Below, piece after piece: positions 28,683 through 37,191 of a stretch of 64,000 bases of DNA; within the stretch, counting starts at the first letter, position 1; every line of letters starts with the position of its first letter. The stretch is from DATBQN01 sp963755825. GTDB taxonomy: Bacteria; Acidobacteriota; Thermoanaerobaculia; Multivoradales; UBA5704. The stretch spans positions 372,001-436,000 of the forward strand of contig CAVWLA010000003.1 in NCBI GenBank assembly GCA_963755825.1, read 5' to 3'. The notes under the pieces were generated by a model. The model ran no database searches, was not told where the DNA came from, and worked only from the letters and a program-made list of their open reading frames with translations. The translations under genes and the position numbers were made by a program.

Positions 28683-28843
28683 GGTGACCTCCTCGGCGAT
28701 CGGGTTTTTCTGACCGAAGAGATTGTGCAATGGGCGGCGGAGCGTTCGGTAGTGGAGAATCTCTCAATCCCCTGTCATCGATCGTCCTACACCCGTCGCT
28801 CGTCGCCATGGCGTCTCTTTCTCGCCGTCGATGCGATCGAGCC

Positions 28844-29833
28844 CTAGCGCGAGCTCTCGCGCCGCATTCCCGGCAGGCCGACCCCGGGCGCCGGGCGTTC
28901 GCGGAGGACCTCGCGGCGGAAGCTGAAGAGCTCGGCCGGGCGGCCGCCGGTCTCGGCGAGCTGGCGGCCGGTGCCCTCGACGAGGCCGCCGGTCTCCACC
29001 AGGCGGCGGAAGTTCTGCTTGTGGAGAGGCACCCCGGCGAGCGCCTCGACGACGCGCTGGAGCTGCAGGAGGGTGAACTCCGGCGGCAGCAGCTCGAAGA
29101 CCACCGGCCGGTACTTGAGCTTGCCGCGCAGCCTGCCGAGCGCGGTCGCCAGGATGCGGCGGTGGTCGAGCGCCATGGCGCTGCCGGGGAGGAGCGGCGG
29201 CGCGATTTCGGAGGCAGCGGAGGCAGCGGCGCGGCCGCAGCTCTCCGCCGCCCGATCGCGCCGCGGCTCGAACACCAGCCCGGCGTGGTAGAGCAGCTCG
29301 TAGCGCTCGAGGACGCGCTCGCCGTCCCAGGCGACGCCGCCGAGACCGAAGGCGATGTCGGCGCGCTGGCGGCGCTCCTCGCGCGCGAACGGATCGGCGG
29401 CCGCGGCGGACCAGCGGGAGAGCGCCGGCGCGATCCCCAGATCGATGACCTCCGGCCGCCCCTGCCGCCAGTTCTCCCAGGGGAAGAACTCGTAGGCGCC
29501 GCGCCACCGCGCCCCGCCCGCCCCCGCCACCTCCCGCTCGCGGACGAGGGCGAGATAGGCGACCGACACCACCCGCGGGCCGCCGCTCGCCTCGCGCGGA
29601 TCGCGGAAGCGATCGCCGAAGGTGTAGAGCTGCTCGACGTAGCCGACCTCGAGCCCGGTCTGCTCGCGCACCCAGCGGCGCAGGCCGCGGTCGAGCGTGC
29701 GATCGGTCTCCGGATCGAGCGGGCCGAAGGGCAGCGCCTCCTCGCCGCCCGGACCGCGGACGGTGAGGATGCGCGGCACCTCGTCGGTGACCGCGACGAT
29801 CACCGCGTTCAAGCCGATGGTCAGGCGGCTCAC
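28844..29833 (-). CDS. nadQ: NadQ-type transcriptional regulator (NUDIX-like domain plus winged helix)
   Basis: Predicted NAD-synthesis regulator, 329 residues. The N-terminal 160 residues have a NUDIX fold (RLTIGLNAVIVAVTDEVPRI, LTVRGPGGEEALPFGPLD) but the NUDIX box is broken: the REUxEExGU segment reads RRWVREQTGL, lacking most catalytic Glu. The C-terminal 110 residues look like a winged helix (LRGKLKYRPVVFELLPPEFT, LLQLQRVVEALAGVPLHKQN, FRRLVETGGLVEGTG). This architecture is that of COG4111/NadQ, known as a NAD-synthesis repressor in proteobacteria. It starts with GTG at 29833 in a GTGA overlap with lipB. The nadABC operon with a candidate operator is about 0.9 kb downstream. Confidence 0.8.
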   Translation of the reverse strand: MSRLTIGLNAVIVAVTDEVPRILTVRGPGGEEALPFGPLDPETDRTLDRGLRRWVREQTGLEVGYVEQLYTFGDRFRDPREASGGPRVVSVAYLALVREREVAGAGGARWRGAYEFFPWENWRQGRPEVIDLGIAPALSRWSAAAADPFAREERRQRADIAFGLGGVAWDGERVLERYELLYHAGLVFEPRRDRAAESCGRAAASAASEIAPPLLPGSAMALDHRRILATALGRLRGKLKYRPVVFELLPPEFTLLQLQRVVEALAGVPLHKQNFRRLVETGGLVEGTGRQLAETGGRPAELFSFRREVLRERPAPGVGLPGMRRESSR

Positions 29834-30588
29834 GAGCTGGCCGCGAGCGCCGCCGTCGGCGCCAGGCCGGCCTCGGGCGCCGGCTCGGGCGTCATCTGGC
29901 GGCCGAAGACGGCGCCGAAGTGCGCCGCGGCGCGCGCCGCGACCTCGCCTAGGGGAGGCCGGAGCCCGGTCAGCGCGGCGATCGAGGTCATCTCGACCGA
30001 GCGCAGGCCGCAGGGGACGATCCCGGCGAAGAGGTCGAGATCGGTCGTCACGTTGAGCGCGAAGCCGTGGGTGGTCACCCAGCGCGACAGGTGGACGCCG
30101 AGCGAGGCGATCTTCGCCCGCGTCTTCCCAGTCCCGGCGCCGGCCCAGATGCCGATGAACGCCTGCTCCTCGCCCGGCTCGGCGGCGACGCCGTAGTCGG
30201 CGAGGGTGCGGAGAAGCACCTCCTGGAGATCGCGCACGTAGCGCCGGATGTCGCGCCGGTCGGGCGACAGATCCATCACCGGATAGCCGACGAGCTGCCC
30301 CGGCCCATGGTAGGTGACCTGGCCGCCGCGGTCGCACGCGACGACCTCGATGCCGCGCGCGGCCAGCCACTCGGGCGAGGCGAGGACGTCCGCCGGCACG
30401 GCGTTCCGGCCCAGGGTGTAGATGTGCGGATGCTCGAGCAGGAGCAGGCGCTCGTGCCCTTCGCCCCGCTTGACCGCCTCGCGCGCCGCGAGCTGCAGCG
30501 CCAGCGCCTCGCCGTACGGCACGCGGCCGAGATAGGCCCAGCGGGTGCGGCGGGGCGAAGCGCTCGTCGGGACAGCCGAAGCGTTCAT
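29830..30588 (-). CDS. lipB: Octanoyl-ACP:protein octanoyltransferase
   Basis: Transfers octanoyl from ACP to lipoyl domains, the step before LipA. The 252 residues include LLLLEHPHIYTLGR, the conserved RGGQVTYHGPGQLVGYPV, KIASLGVHLSRWVTTHGFAL with the catalytic Lys, and the catalytic Cys in GIVPCGL. The C-terminus has an extra Pro/Ala tail of about 20 residues. It overlaps the start of nadQ by 4 nt, so the two are probably cotranslated. Its substrates in the window are AceE's partner complex and the E2 at 35640. Confidence 0.95.
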   Translation of the reverse strand: MNASAVPTSASPRRTRWAYLGRVPYGEALALQLAAREAVKRGEGHERLLLLEHPHIYTLGRNAVPADVLASPEWLAARGIEVVACDRGGQVTYHGPGQLVGYPVMDLSPDRRDIRRYVRDLQEVLLRTLADYGVAAEPGEEQAFIGIWAGAGTGKTRAKIASLGVHLSRWVTTHGFALNVTTDLDLFAGIVPCGLRSVEMTSIAALTGLRPPLGEVAARAAAHFGAVFGRQMTPEPAPEAGLAPTAALAASS

Positions 30589-30630
30589 TCGATCATTCTA
30601 CGCCCCGCGCTTTCGCGGTCCCGCCGCGAC

Positions 30631-30669
30631 GGAGCCGGCCGCGCCCGAAAGGCTGGCGCGGCCGGCTCC
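30631..30669. terminator. Perfect 15-bp hairpin before lipB
   Basis: GGAGCCGGCCGCGCC (30631-30645) pairs perfectly with 30655-30669 across a 9-nt loop. It lies between the stop of the small Cys-rich gene and the lipB start, both minus strand, where a terminator for the former is expected. There is no U-tract. Confidence 0.5.
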
Positions 30670-30702
30670 AGAACGCGATCGGGCTCCTGCCGGCGCGCCG
30701 GC

Positions 30703-31032
30703 TCAGCGCGCCGCGGCCGCCGCCGGAGCGGAGGCGCTCGCGGCGACCGGCTGCGCGTCACCGCTCAAGAACGACGCGAAGCTCTGCGTCGAGGCGGCGG
30801 TCGCGCCCTTTGCCGCCGCGGCGCCGGCGCACTGGGTGAGGACGCAAACGCAGGTCGCCTGCTGCTGGCAGCCGGTGTTGGGGTTGTTGTCGTCGATGCA
30901 CTGGCGGCAGAACGGGCCGCCGCCCGACACCAGCACGCAGTGCCCACAGGCGGCGGCGGCGGCCGGCAGCAGCAGGGTCGAGAGCACGGCGACGAGAGAG
31001 GCGGCGGCGAGGAGACGGAGGGAGTTCTTCAC
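30703..31032 (-). CDS. Small secreted eight-cysteine protein
   Basis: Function unknown; 109 residues. The start is GTG at 31032 with AAGGAG nine nt upstream. A signal peptide (LRLLAAASLVAVLSTLLLPAAAA) ends just before the first Cys. The mature part has eight cysteines within about 40 residues (ACGHC, FCRQC, TGC, ATCVC, TQC), paired in a way that could hold four disulfides or a metal site, followed by a 40-residue Ala/Ser tail without Cys. The gene is divergent from the AraC regulator, which may control it. Confidence 0.7.
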   Translation of the reverse strand: MKNSLRLLAAASLVAVLSTLLLPAAAAACGHCVLVSGGGPFCRQCIDDNNPNTGCQQQATCVCVLTQCAGAAAAKGATAASTQSFASFLSGDAQPVAASASAPAAAAAR

Positions 31033-31541
31033 GGCTTTCTCCTTGGCGTTCGGCGCCGGCTCGCTGCAGCTCGCCGAGGCGGACGATCCGCCTCATCCGT
31101 GACCGCCGCGAAGCCTGCGCTCATTCGCTCAACAAACGGAAGGGTGGGCTCGCGCGATGCCCCGCCGCTATCGAATTCTTGGCGGAAAGAAATCTTTTTA
31201 ATCGAGCTCGATACGGCAGGTGAATGCCCTCGGCAAGGCGTTCAACGCTTTGGAGAGGGGCGTTCAATATTGTGCACGGGGACGAACGATCGATCATCCG
31301 GGCCGAACAACGCGCGATCGATGCCGAGCGTCCGAGCGCTCATCGATCACGCAAGCGCAAGGCCTCCTCGCGATCCATCGCGATGGATCGATCCTCCGCC
31401 GCCGCCTGCTGGATGTCGCTGAAAATGAGTCACTTGCAGGATTCGATCCAGGTTTTCCGCGTGGCATGTCGCATGCTCTTCCCCCTCGCGACGTCGTCGG
31501 CGCCCGGCGCTCCGACGATCGTCGGGAAGGAGCCCTTCGGC
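31033..31541. other. Intergenic region with no gene seen
   Basis: About 500 nt separate the divergent small Cys-rich gene and the AraC gene. Open frames run through it, but the composition is lower in GC (notably 31170-31280) and no frame gives a recognisable protein or a good ribosome site until 31542. The A/T-rich stretch around 31185-31205 is a plausible promoter zone; no clear -35/-10 pair with normal spacing was found. Confidence 0.5.
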
Positions 31542-32549
31542 ATGGACACGGCGAATTCCTACCGCGAGAGCGGCGACCGGGCGGCCGCCGCGCGATCCAT
31601 CCATTTGACTTCGCTGGCCCCGGCGGCGGTCGCCGGCGCCTGGGCCTCGTCGATCGAAACCCTCGAGGGGACCGAGCAACATTGGCTCTATCTGGGCTCG
31701 TGCGTCCGCATCGCCGACTGGCGCTGCCTGGTGAAAACCGCGCAGATCACCGGCGAGCGGCAGCTGCCGTACCACGCGCTCGCCTTCACGCACCGCGGAG
31801 CCCACCGGCTGCACACGTCGCAGGGCTCGGGGCTCGTCGACGCCAGCTGCGTCGGCCTGGTCAATCCGCGGACACCCTTCCAGACCAGCCATCCGGGAGG
31901 CTGCGGCGACGCCGGCATCGACATCGTCGTGCGCCCCGACGTCCTGCAGAGCCTGGTGGCCGCGAGCGGCGGCGCTCCCCACGAGGCGACGGCCGGTCTC
32001 TTCGAGGGGCTGCTCGCCCCCTGCTCCTCCCGCCTCCTGCTCCTGCAGCGGGGCCTCGTCCGGCGCCTGCGCGGCGCCATCGCGCCGGACCCGTTGGAGA
32101 TCGAGGAGACGGCGATCCACGTCGTCGCCGACGTGCTCGCCGGCTTCTACGCCCTCCGCGCGGCGGCCGGCAGGGGCACCGTCCACCGCCGGACGCGGGA
32201 GAAGATCGAGCTCGCCCGCGAGATCATCGCCCGCCGATTCGCCGAGCCGCTCCATCTCGAGGAGCTGGCCCGCGCCTGCCACCTCTCGGTCGACCGCCTC
32301 TGCCGCTCCTTCCGCGCCGTCACCTCGACGACCGTCCACCGCTACATCTCCCGCCTCCGCCTCAACGCCGCCCTCGAGCGCTTGAGCCAGGGCGAGCCCG
32401 ACCTCACCGAGCTCGCCCTCGACCTCGGTTACTCCAGCCACAGCCACTTCACCGCCGCCTTCCACCACGAGCTCGGCCTGCTGCCGTCGGAGTGGCGCGA
32501 CCGCAGCAGCGCCTCGGGCCGCGCCGCGGCGGCGCCGATCCGGCACTGA
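31542..32549 (+). CDS. AraC family transcriptional regulator
   Basis: DNA-binding regulator of 335 residues. The N-terminal 190 residues form a ligand-binding-like domain of the AraC_binding_2 kind (YLGSCVRIADWRCL, QLPYHALAFTHRGAHRL, DIVVRPDVLQSLV). The C-terminal 100 residues are a double helix-turn-helix (IIARRFAEPLHLEELARAC, HLSVDRLCRSFRAVTSTT, ELALDLGYSSHSHFTAAFHH). ATG 31542 is preferred because AAGGAG lies nine nt before it and the upstream frame is rich in unlikely residues. Candidate targets are the divergent Cys-rich gene and the TPR gene 113 nt downstream. Confidence 0.88.
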   Translation: MDTANSYRESGDRAAAARSIHLTSLAPAAVAGAWASSIETLEGTEQHWLYLGSCVRIADWRCLVKTAQITGERQLPYHALAFTHRGAHRLHTSQGSGLVDASCVGLVNPRTPFQTSHPGGCGDAGIDIVVRPDVLQSLVAASGGAPHEATAGLFEGLLAPCSSRLLLLQRGLVRRLRGAIAPDPLEIEETAIHVVADVLAGFYALRAAAGRGTVHRRTREKIELAREIIARRFAEPLHLEELARACHLSVDRLCRSFRAVTSTTVHRYISRLRLNAALERLSQGEPDLTELALDLGYSSHSHFTAAFHHELGLLPSEWRDRSSASGRAAAAPIRH

Positions 32550-32662
32550 GGGTGAGAGCGCCTTGACGGCTCCAGGTTGCTCAAAGATGGAAATGCGGTA
32601 CGATCGCCCACTCCCCAGAGCAGTGAACGAAGTGAGGCGGCAGGCGGAGCGAGAAGAGCACG

Positions 32663-34975
32663 ATGTCTTCCCGAGCGAGCCGAAGACCGAGGGCGCGCGG
32701 CGAGCGAGCCAAGCCTCCGAGCAAGAGGCGCCAGGCGTTGGATATCGCGCTCGCGGTCGGCATCGCCGGCCTGCTCGTGTCGCTCGGCGCGTGGCTGTTT
32801 CCGCGCTCGATCGAGCCCCCGCCGCCGGGGCGTCTGCTGATCCTGGCGCACGATCTCGTCGACGACCGCCCGCTCGCTGGTTTTCGCTTCGCCTACAACG
32901 GCGCTCGCACCGTCGCACCGACCGACCGCACGGGTGCTGCTGCGCTGCGTTTGCCGCCCGGCGTCAGCGCCGGCCAACAGATCCGAATCGTGCTGGTGGA
33001 CGATGGGAAGCGGGCCGCGGACTGGTTCCTGGTCAACGCGATGATCAACGTCCCCAGCAGCCAGTCGTCGGCGCAGGTCGAGCTCCTGCGTCGGAGCACG
33101 ATGCGGCAGATTGCCGCGGCGGTGCGCGACGCACCGTCCCGACCAGGCGGCACCGCCGCCGAGGACCGCAAGCGCCTCCTCGCCGAGACGGCGGCGCGCT
33201 TCGGCCTCAGAGGCGGCAAGCTGGCGACGGCGATCCGCTCCCTGGGAGAGACCGCCGACCCCAAAGATCGCGCCATCTCGGCGTTTCTGAAGAATGACTT
33301 TCCGCAGACCGAAGCGATCCTCGAGAAGGTCGCCAAGGCGAAAGCGGCCGATCTGATCGAGACGCTGCTCTACCTCGGCGCGGCGCAGCATGAGCAGGCG
33401 AAGTACAGCGCCGCGGCGAGCACCTTCCGCCAAGCGCTTGCCCTAAGAGACGGCGACATCGAGATCCTCACCTGGCTCGGAAACTCGCTCGCCGCGGCGG
33501 CCGATTGGACGGGGGCGGAGGCGGTGATACGAAGGGCCCTGGCCCTCGGCGAGATAGATCTCCGCCACCTCTTGCTCACCGCCAATCTCAACAACCTGGC
33601 GGCGCTCCTCGAGGACCGGAACCGGTCCGCCGAGGCCGAGCCGCTGCTGCGCCGAGCGCTCGCCATCGACGAGGCGACGCTCGGACCCGAGGATCCCATC
33701 GTCGCGACCGAGCTCAACAACCTAGGTGGTCTCCTGGTCGACGGCGACCGCCTGGCCGAGGCCGAGCCGCTGCTGCGCCAGGCGCTCGCCATCGACGAGA
33801 AGAGGCTCGGGCCGGAGAATCCCAGGGTCGCCATCGTTCTCAACAACCTCGGCCAGCTCCTCCAGGCCACCAACCGTCTCGCCGAGGCTGAGTCGGTGAT
33901 GCGCCGGGCGCTCGCCATCGACGAGAAGAGCCGCCATCCGCTGCACCCCGACATCGCCCGCGACCTCAACAACCTCGGCGTGCTGCTGGTGAGCACCGCT
34001 CGCCTCGCCGAGGCCGAGCCGCTGATGCGTCGAGCAGTGGACATCGGCGAGAAGAGCCTCGGCAAGGAGCACCCCACGGTGGCCGGATATCTCGGCAACC
34101 TGGCCCAGCTCTTCGAGACCACCAATCGCCTCGCCGAGGCGGAGCCGCTGATGCGCCAGGTGCTGGCGATCGACGAAAAGCGTCTGGGAAAGCAGCACCC
34201 GACGGTCGCCACCGATCTCAACAACCTGGCGCTGCTGCTCAGGGATATCAACCGCCTCGCCGAGGCCGAGCCGCTGATGCGCCAGGCGCTCGCCATCGAC
34301 GAGAAGAGCGTCGGGCCGCGGCACCCGACGGTCGCCATCGACCTCAACAATCTGGCGTCGCTCCTCCAAGCCACCGACCGCGCCGCCGAAGCCAAGCCGC
34401 TGATGGTCCGTGCCCTGGCGATCGACGAGGAGAAGCTGGGCCACGGGCACCCCTCGGTCGCCCGCGACCTCAACAACCTGGGCCGCCTCTTGCGGACCAC
34501 CGGTCACCTCGGCGAGGCCGAGCCGCTGATCCGCCGCGCGCTCGCGATCGATGAGAAGAGCCTCGGGCCGCGTCACCCTTCCGTCGCCACCTGCCTCGAA
34601 AACCTCGCGTTGCTCCTCCAGGCCACCCATCGCCTGCCCGAGGCCGAGCGGCACGTCCGCCGCGCGCTGGCGATCGACGAGGCGAGCCGCGGCCCGCAGC
34701 ACCCGGCGGTCGCCCGCGACCTCGGCACGCTCGCCAAGGTGCTCGCGAGCGCCGGCAGCGCCTCCCAAGCCGAGCCGCTGCTGCGTCGGGAGCTCGCCAT
34801 CCTCGGCGAGTTCCGGCGCCGCAGCGGCTTCGAGCACCGCGACTGGGCCGCCGCGGCGAGCAGCTATCGCCTGCTACTCAAGCAAAAGGGGCAGTCGGAT
34901 GCCGCCATCGATCTGGCGCTCGCGTCGCTTGCCGGTGCGCAGGGCGATGCGGTGAAGATGACGGCTGGGAGGTGA
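32663..34975 (+). CDS. Membrane-anchored protein with ten 42-residue TPR units
   Basis: Function unknown; 770 residues. The N-terminal basic segment is followed by one membrane helix (ALDIALAVGIAGLLVSLGAW, residues about 25-46). Residues 55-250 are a mixed domain resembling a beta sandwich then helices. From about residue 300 to 720 there are ten tandem kinesin-light-chain-type TPR units of 42 residues, each with a core like DLNNLALLLRDINRLAEAEP followed by LMRQALAIDEKSVGPRHPTV. The units are similar at the DNA level too (126-nt period), so copy number may vary between strains. A helical C-terminal cap follows. It could assemble a protein complex on the outer face of the inner membrane; no enzymatic domain is seen. 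Confidence 0.85.
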   Translation: MSSRASRRPRARGERAKPPSKRRQALDIALAVGIAGLLVSLGAWLFPRSIEPPPPGRLLILAHDLVDDRPLAGFRFAYNGARTVAPTDRTGAAALRLPPGVSAGQQIRIVLVDDGKRAADWFLVNAMINVPSSQSSAQVELLRRSTMRQIAAAVRDAPSRPGGTAAEDRKRLLAETAARFGLRGGKLATAIRSLGETADPKDRAISAFLKNDFPQTEAILEKVAKAKAADLIETLLYLGAAQHEQAKYSAAASTFRQALALRDGDIEILTWLGNSLAAAADWTGAEAVIRRALALGEIDLRHLLLTANLNNLAALLEDRNRSAEAEPLLRRALAIDEATLGPEDPIVATELNNLGGLLVDGDRLAEAEPLLRQALAIDEKRLGPENPRVAIVLNNLGQLLQATNRLAEAESVMRRALAIDEKSRHPLHPDIARDLNNLGVLLVSTARLAEAEPLMRRAVDIGEKSLGKEHPTVAGYLGNLAQLFETTNRLAEAEPLMRQVLAIDEKRLGKQHPTVATDLNNLALLLRDINRLAEAEPLMRQALAIDEKSVGPRHPTVAIDLNNLASLLQATDRAAEAKPLMVRALAIDEEKLGHGHPSVARDLNNLGRLLRTTGHLGEAEPLIRRALAIDEKSLGPRHPSVATCLENLALLLQATHRLPEAERHVRRALAIDEASRGPQHPAVARDLGTLAKVLASAGSASQAEPLLRRELAILGEFRRRSGFEHRDWAAAASSYRLLLKQKGQSDAAIDLALASLAGAQGDAVKMTAGR

Positions 34976-34990
34976 AGGGAGGCCGGCCGG

Positions 34991-35019
34991 CCCTCAACGC
35001 ACGACGAGCCCGGGTCGCC
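34991..35019. repeat. Copy 1 of direct repeat flanking the VapBC remnant
   Basis: The 29 nt here (starting CCCTCAACGCACGACGAGCC and ending CGGGTCGCC) recur at 35558-35587 with a single extra base. The second copy is part of a complete hairpin; this one has only its left arm and loop. The toxin-antitoxin remnant lies between the two copies, 567 nt apart. Confidence 0.75.
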
Positions 35020-35043
35020 TTGGTATGCGGCGAATTCTGGCAG

Positions 35044-35232
35044 CGGATGGCAGAGCTAGTTCAAGCAGTCCGAGAGTCGGAGCAACTGTCCAAGGACTTC
35101 AAGCCGACTGCGCGAGCTCGAGCTGATGCAGACGGCGGACTGCCTCTCCTGGAGGAGCCGGCTCTTCACCCCGCCCTCGCCGCGCAGAGCGAAGCTGACG
35201 GTGTCTGTATCGAGCATGAAGCGCAGGCTCAT
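35044..35232 (-). pseudogene. Truncated VapC-like PIN toxin
   Basis: The frame opens MSLRFMLDTDTVSFALRGEG and continues to residue about 37 (ERQSAVCISS) like a VapC PIN-domain toxin with its first catalytic Asp. It then diverges into an unrelated run and stops after about 58 residues, where intact toxins have about 130. The acidic residues of the central and C-terminal parts are absent. A shifted frame briefly resumes with SRLKSLD. Its ATG overlaps the antitoxin stop (ATGA), the normal VapBC arrangement. Probably inactive; the residual 5' end is kept by the overlap with the antitoxin gene. Confidence 0.65.
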
Positions 35233-35474
35233 CGGAACGGGTCGCCCAGCTCGCCGACCGCCAGCTGCCGCGGACGCTCGAGCGGTTCCGACCAGGACCA
35301 GGCTCCCAGGATCTCGACGAACTCGGCGGACCACTGGTCGAGCGGCTCCAGGATCACCCGGCGCCCTTCCCGCTCCACCAGAACCTCCGACGGCTCGTCG
35401 GAAAAGCGACACTCCTTGGGAAGGCGCACAGCCTGGCTGCCGCCGTTCTGAAAGAGCTTCGCCCGCATCGCCAT
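35229..35474 (-). CDS. vapB: VapB-type antitoxin (AbrB-like swapped-hairpin)
   Basis: An 81-residue DNA-binding antitoxin. It begins MAMRAKLFQNGGSQAVRLPK, the standard VapB/AbrB N-terminus that binds operator DNA, then CRFSDEPSEVLVEREGRRVI and a C-terminal toxin-wrapping tail with conserved aromatics (WSAEFVEIL, WSWSEPLERP). It looks intact, while its partner toxin downstream is truncated. GC is lower than in neighbouring genes. The start at 35474 is fixed by homology; a longer frame upstream is not needed. Confidence 0.8.
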   Translation of the reverse strand: MAMRAKLFQNGGSQAVRLPKECRFSDEPSEVLVEREGRRVILEPLDQWSAEFVEILGAWSWSEPLERPRQLAVGELGDPFR

Positions 35475-35557
35475 GTACCAAGTATAGACGTCCGTATAGA
35501 TTCCGGCGACTCGGTCCGCGGCACTTCTACGCGGCGGCATTGGAACTCGGGTCCAGC

Positions 35558-35598
35558 CCCTCAAACGCACGACGAGCCCGGGTCGCCCCGGGCTCGTC
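35558..35598. terminator. Long hairpin after the E2 gene, including copy 2 of the flanking repeat
   Basis: A perfect 12-bp stem (35571-35582 with 35587-35598, loop TCGC) lies about 40 nt past the E2 stop on the minus strand and probably ends the E1-E2 transcript, although no U-tract follows. The left half with its leader (35558-35587) is the second copy of the sequence at 34991-35019. Confidence 0.6.
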
Positions 35599-35639
35599 TC
35601 ATTCAACCGCCGTGATGCGCGCCGCGCTCTAACCGCCAC

Positions 35640-37172
35640 CTACACGTAGGCGTCGAGCTCGGTCCAGGGGTCGGTCTCGAGGGTCTTCTTGACCTCGATC
35701 ATGAAGCGGTCGGCGTCGGCGCCGTCGACCAGGCGGTGATCGTAGGTGATGGCGAAGTAGCACATGGTCTTGATGACGATGGCGTCGTTGCCGTCGGCGT
35801 CGGTGACGACGATGGGGCGCTTCTCGACGGCGCCGACACCGAGGATCGCCACCTGCGGCTGGTTGATCACCGGGGTGCCGAAGAGGCTGCCGAAGACTCC
35901 CGGATTAGTGATCGTGAAAGTGCCGCCCTGCGCCTCGTCGGGCTTCAGCTTCTTGGTGCGGGCGCGGTCGGCGAGGTCGTTGGCGGCCTTTGCCAGGCCG
36001 ACCAGCGAGAGGGTGTCGGCGTGCTTGATGACCGGCACGATGAGGCCGTGGCCGAGATCGACCGCCATCCCCAGGTTGATGTCCTTCTTGTAGACGATGT
36101 TGGTGCCGTCGATCGAGGCGTTGAGCTTCTTGTACGCCTTGAGGCCGTTGACCACCGACTTGAAGATGAAGGGCATGTAGGTGAGCTTGGTGCCCTCCTT
36201 CTTGGCGAAGCCGTCCTTGGCGCGCAGACGGGCGCGCGCCACCTTCGACATGTCGATGTGGAAGAGCGTCGTGACGTGCGCCGAGGTCGCCTTCGAGTAG
36301 ACCATGTGCGCCGCCGTGATCTGGCGGATCTTCGACATCGGCTCGATCTCGACGTTCTCGCCCTCGACGTAGGCGGGGACGCTGAAGCCACCGGTCGGCC
36401 GCTGCGCCGGCGGCGGTGCCGCAGCGCCGGCGGCTGCCGGCGTGCGCGCTGCTGCAGGAGCCGCGGAGGCGGCAGGAGCCGCCGGCTTCGCAGCTTCGGC
36501 TGGCTTGGCGGGCTGCTGCTTGCGCTTCTCGATGTAGCCGAGAATGTCCTCCTTGGTCACCCGCCCCTGAGCGCCGGTGCCCTCGACCTGCGCGAGGTCG
36601 ACCCCTTCCTTCGCCGCGATGTTGCGCACCAGCGGGCTCGAGAACTGGCGCAGGCGCCCCTCGAGGAGGCCGTCGCCGGCCTCGGCGTCGGACTCGCGGG
36701 CGAGGCCGGTCTCGCCAGAGTCGCGGCGGACCTCCCGGCGCTCCTCGCCCTCGGCGGAGTCGCCCGCGTCGGCAGCCGGCGAGCCCGGACGCCCATCGCG
36801 GGCGGCCTCCTCGCGGTGGAGCTGCTCGGCCGGCGCCGGGGCAGCGGAAGCCGCGGGCGTCGGAGCAGCCGCGGGAGCCGCAGCCGGCGCGGCAGCCGCC
36901 GGAGCCGCCTCGGCCGTCGGTGCGGCGGCGCCGCCGGCCTCGCCGATCTGCGCCACCACCTGGTTGACCGGTACCGTCTCGCCTTCCTTGTTGCGGATCT
37001 CGAGCAGGGTTCCGGCCGCCGGGCTGGGGATCTCGGCGTCGACCTTGTCGGTCGAGATCTCGAAGAGGGGCTGGTCGCGCTCGACGCGGTCGCCGACCTT
37101 GACCAGCCACTTGGTGATCGTCCCCTCGGCGATCGACTCCCCCATCTGGGGCATCACGACATCGGTAGCCAT
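35640..37172 (-). CDS. Dihydrolipoamide acyltransferase (E2) of an alpha/beta-type 2-oxoacid dehydrogenase
   Basis: E2 core of a branched-chain or pyruvate dehydrogenase complex, 510 residues. It has one lipoyl domain (residues 1-78, lipoyl Lys in FEISTDKVDAEIPSP), a long Ala/Pro linker, a peripheral-subunit-binding domain near residue 180-215 (SSPLVRNIAAKEGVDLAQVE, GTGAQGRVTKEDIL), another linker, and a catalytic domain with the active-site motif YDHRLVDGADADRF. GGAGAGGAT precedes the start. It follows E1beta by 19 nt. Whether it handles pyruvate or branched-chain 2-oxoacids cannot be told from sequence; AceE elsewhere makes the branched-chain role more likely. Confidence 0.93.
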   Translation of the reverse strand: MATDVVMPQMGESIAEGTITKWLVKVGDRVERDQPLFEISTDKVDAEIPSPAAGTLLEIRNKEGETVPVNQVVAQIGEAGGAAAPTAEAAPAAAAPAAAPAAAPTPAASAAPAPAEQLHREEAARDGRPGSPAADAGDSAEGEERREVRRDSGETGLARESDAEAGDGLLEGRLRQFSSPLVRNIAAKEGVDLAQVEGTGAQGRVTKEDILGYIEKRKQQPAKPAEAAKPAAPAASAAPAAARTPAAAGAAAPPPAQRPTGGFSVPAYVEGENVEIEPMSKIRQITAAHMVYSKATSAHVTTLFHIDMSKVARARLRAKDGFAKKEGTKLTYMPFIFKSVVNGLKAYKKLNASIDGTNIVYKKDINLGMAVDLGHGLIVPVIKHADTLSLVGLAKAANDLADRARTKKLKPDEAQGGTFTITNPGVFGSLFGTPVINQPQVAILGVGAVEKRPIVVTDADGNDAIVIKTMCYFAITYDHRLVDGADADRFMIEVKKTLETDPWTELDAYV

Positions 37173-37191
37173 ATGCGTTGATCCTCTCCGT

